Source: SVQP01 sp045594705 (lineage in GTDB: Bacteria; Bacillota; Clostridia; Oscillospirales; CAG-272). Taken from it: a stretch of 13,673 nucleotides of DNA. The position numbers and the translations under genes are program-made. Below, in pieces: positions 13,662 to 13,673 of this stretch; the first letter of the stretch is position 1; the number at the start of each line of letters is the position of its first letter. The stretch lies in assembly GCA_045594705.1 (NCBI GenBank), contig JAZNZB010000066.1, positions 1 to 13,673 of the forward strand, written 5' to 3'. Under the pieces are notes generated by a model. That model searched no databases. It was not told where the DNA came from and saw nothing but the letters and a program-made list of their open reading frames with translations.

Positions 13662-13673
13662 TGGTCCTTGACA
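13662..13673 (+). promoter_or_regulatory. boxA-like antitermination element, probable rRNA operon leader
   Basis: TGGTCCTTGACA matches E. coli boxA (TGCTCTTTAACA) at 9 of 12 positions and lies about 32 bases after the inferred P2 start. Together with two tandem consensus promoters and A-tracts, it suggests the NusB/S10-bound leader of a ribosomal RNA operon. The rRNA itself is outside the window, so this remains inference. Confidence 0.55.

Overview
The window looks like chromosomal DNA of a Gram-positive Clostridia (Firmicutes), plausibly a gut Oscillospirales/Christensenellales-type lineage. This rests on the gene order dgt-dnaG-rpoD, strong Shine-Dalgarno sites, sigma-A promoters of the TTGACA-N17-TATAAT type, a DUF421/DUF4363 pair, and dense hairpin-rich intergenic repeats. 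The lineage is inferred from style and was not tested by a search.

Layout. (1) 1-297: a compact array of small hairpins separated by GTGATATT/AATATCAC words, bounded by a 12-bp inverted repeat and ending in a bidirectional terminator. (2) 304-1127, minus strand: a translationally coupled pair of unknown genes, a lipoprotein followed by a four-helix membrane protein. (3) 1243-1604: ribosomal protein bL31 (rpmE) with its own promoter and terminator. (4) 1679-4686: a tightly packed plus-strand operon, Nudix - hflX - Nudix - yigZ. (5) 4687-5156: a gene-free stretch of nested hairpins and a long imperfect inverted repeat. (6) 5157-9103: dgt - dnaG - rpoD, i.e. dNTP triphosphohydrolase, primase and the housekeeping sigma factor. 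(7) 9104-11693: an intergenic stretch with a promoter, then a large acidic lipoprotein of the ABC solute-binding type that stands alone without permeases, closed by a strong terminator. (8) 11703-12347: a HAD-family hydrolase whose ribosome binding site abuts that terminator. (9) 12333-13333, minus strand: a DUF421 membrane protein coupled to a DUF4363 protein, converging on and overlapping the HAD gene. (10) 13441-13673: two perfect tandem promoters, phased A-tracts and a boxA-like element at the window edge, which together look like the leader of an rRNA operon lying just beyond the window.

Most genes are housekeeping (ribosome, GTPase rescue, nucleotide sanitation, replication priming, transcription). 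I do not see a defence system, CRISPR array, transposase, phage gene or secondary-metabolite cluster. The least explained material is non-coding: the two hairpin arrays at 1-297 and about 4718-4968. Among the genes, the least explained are the coupled lipoprotein/membrane pair and the lone solute-binding protein with acidic insertions.
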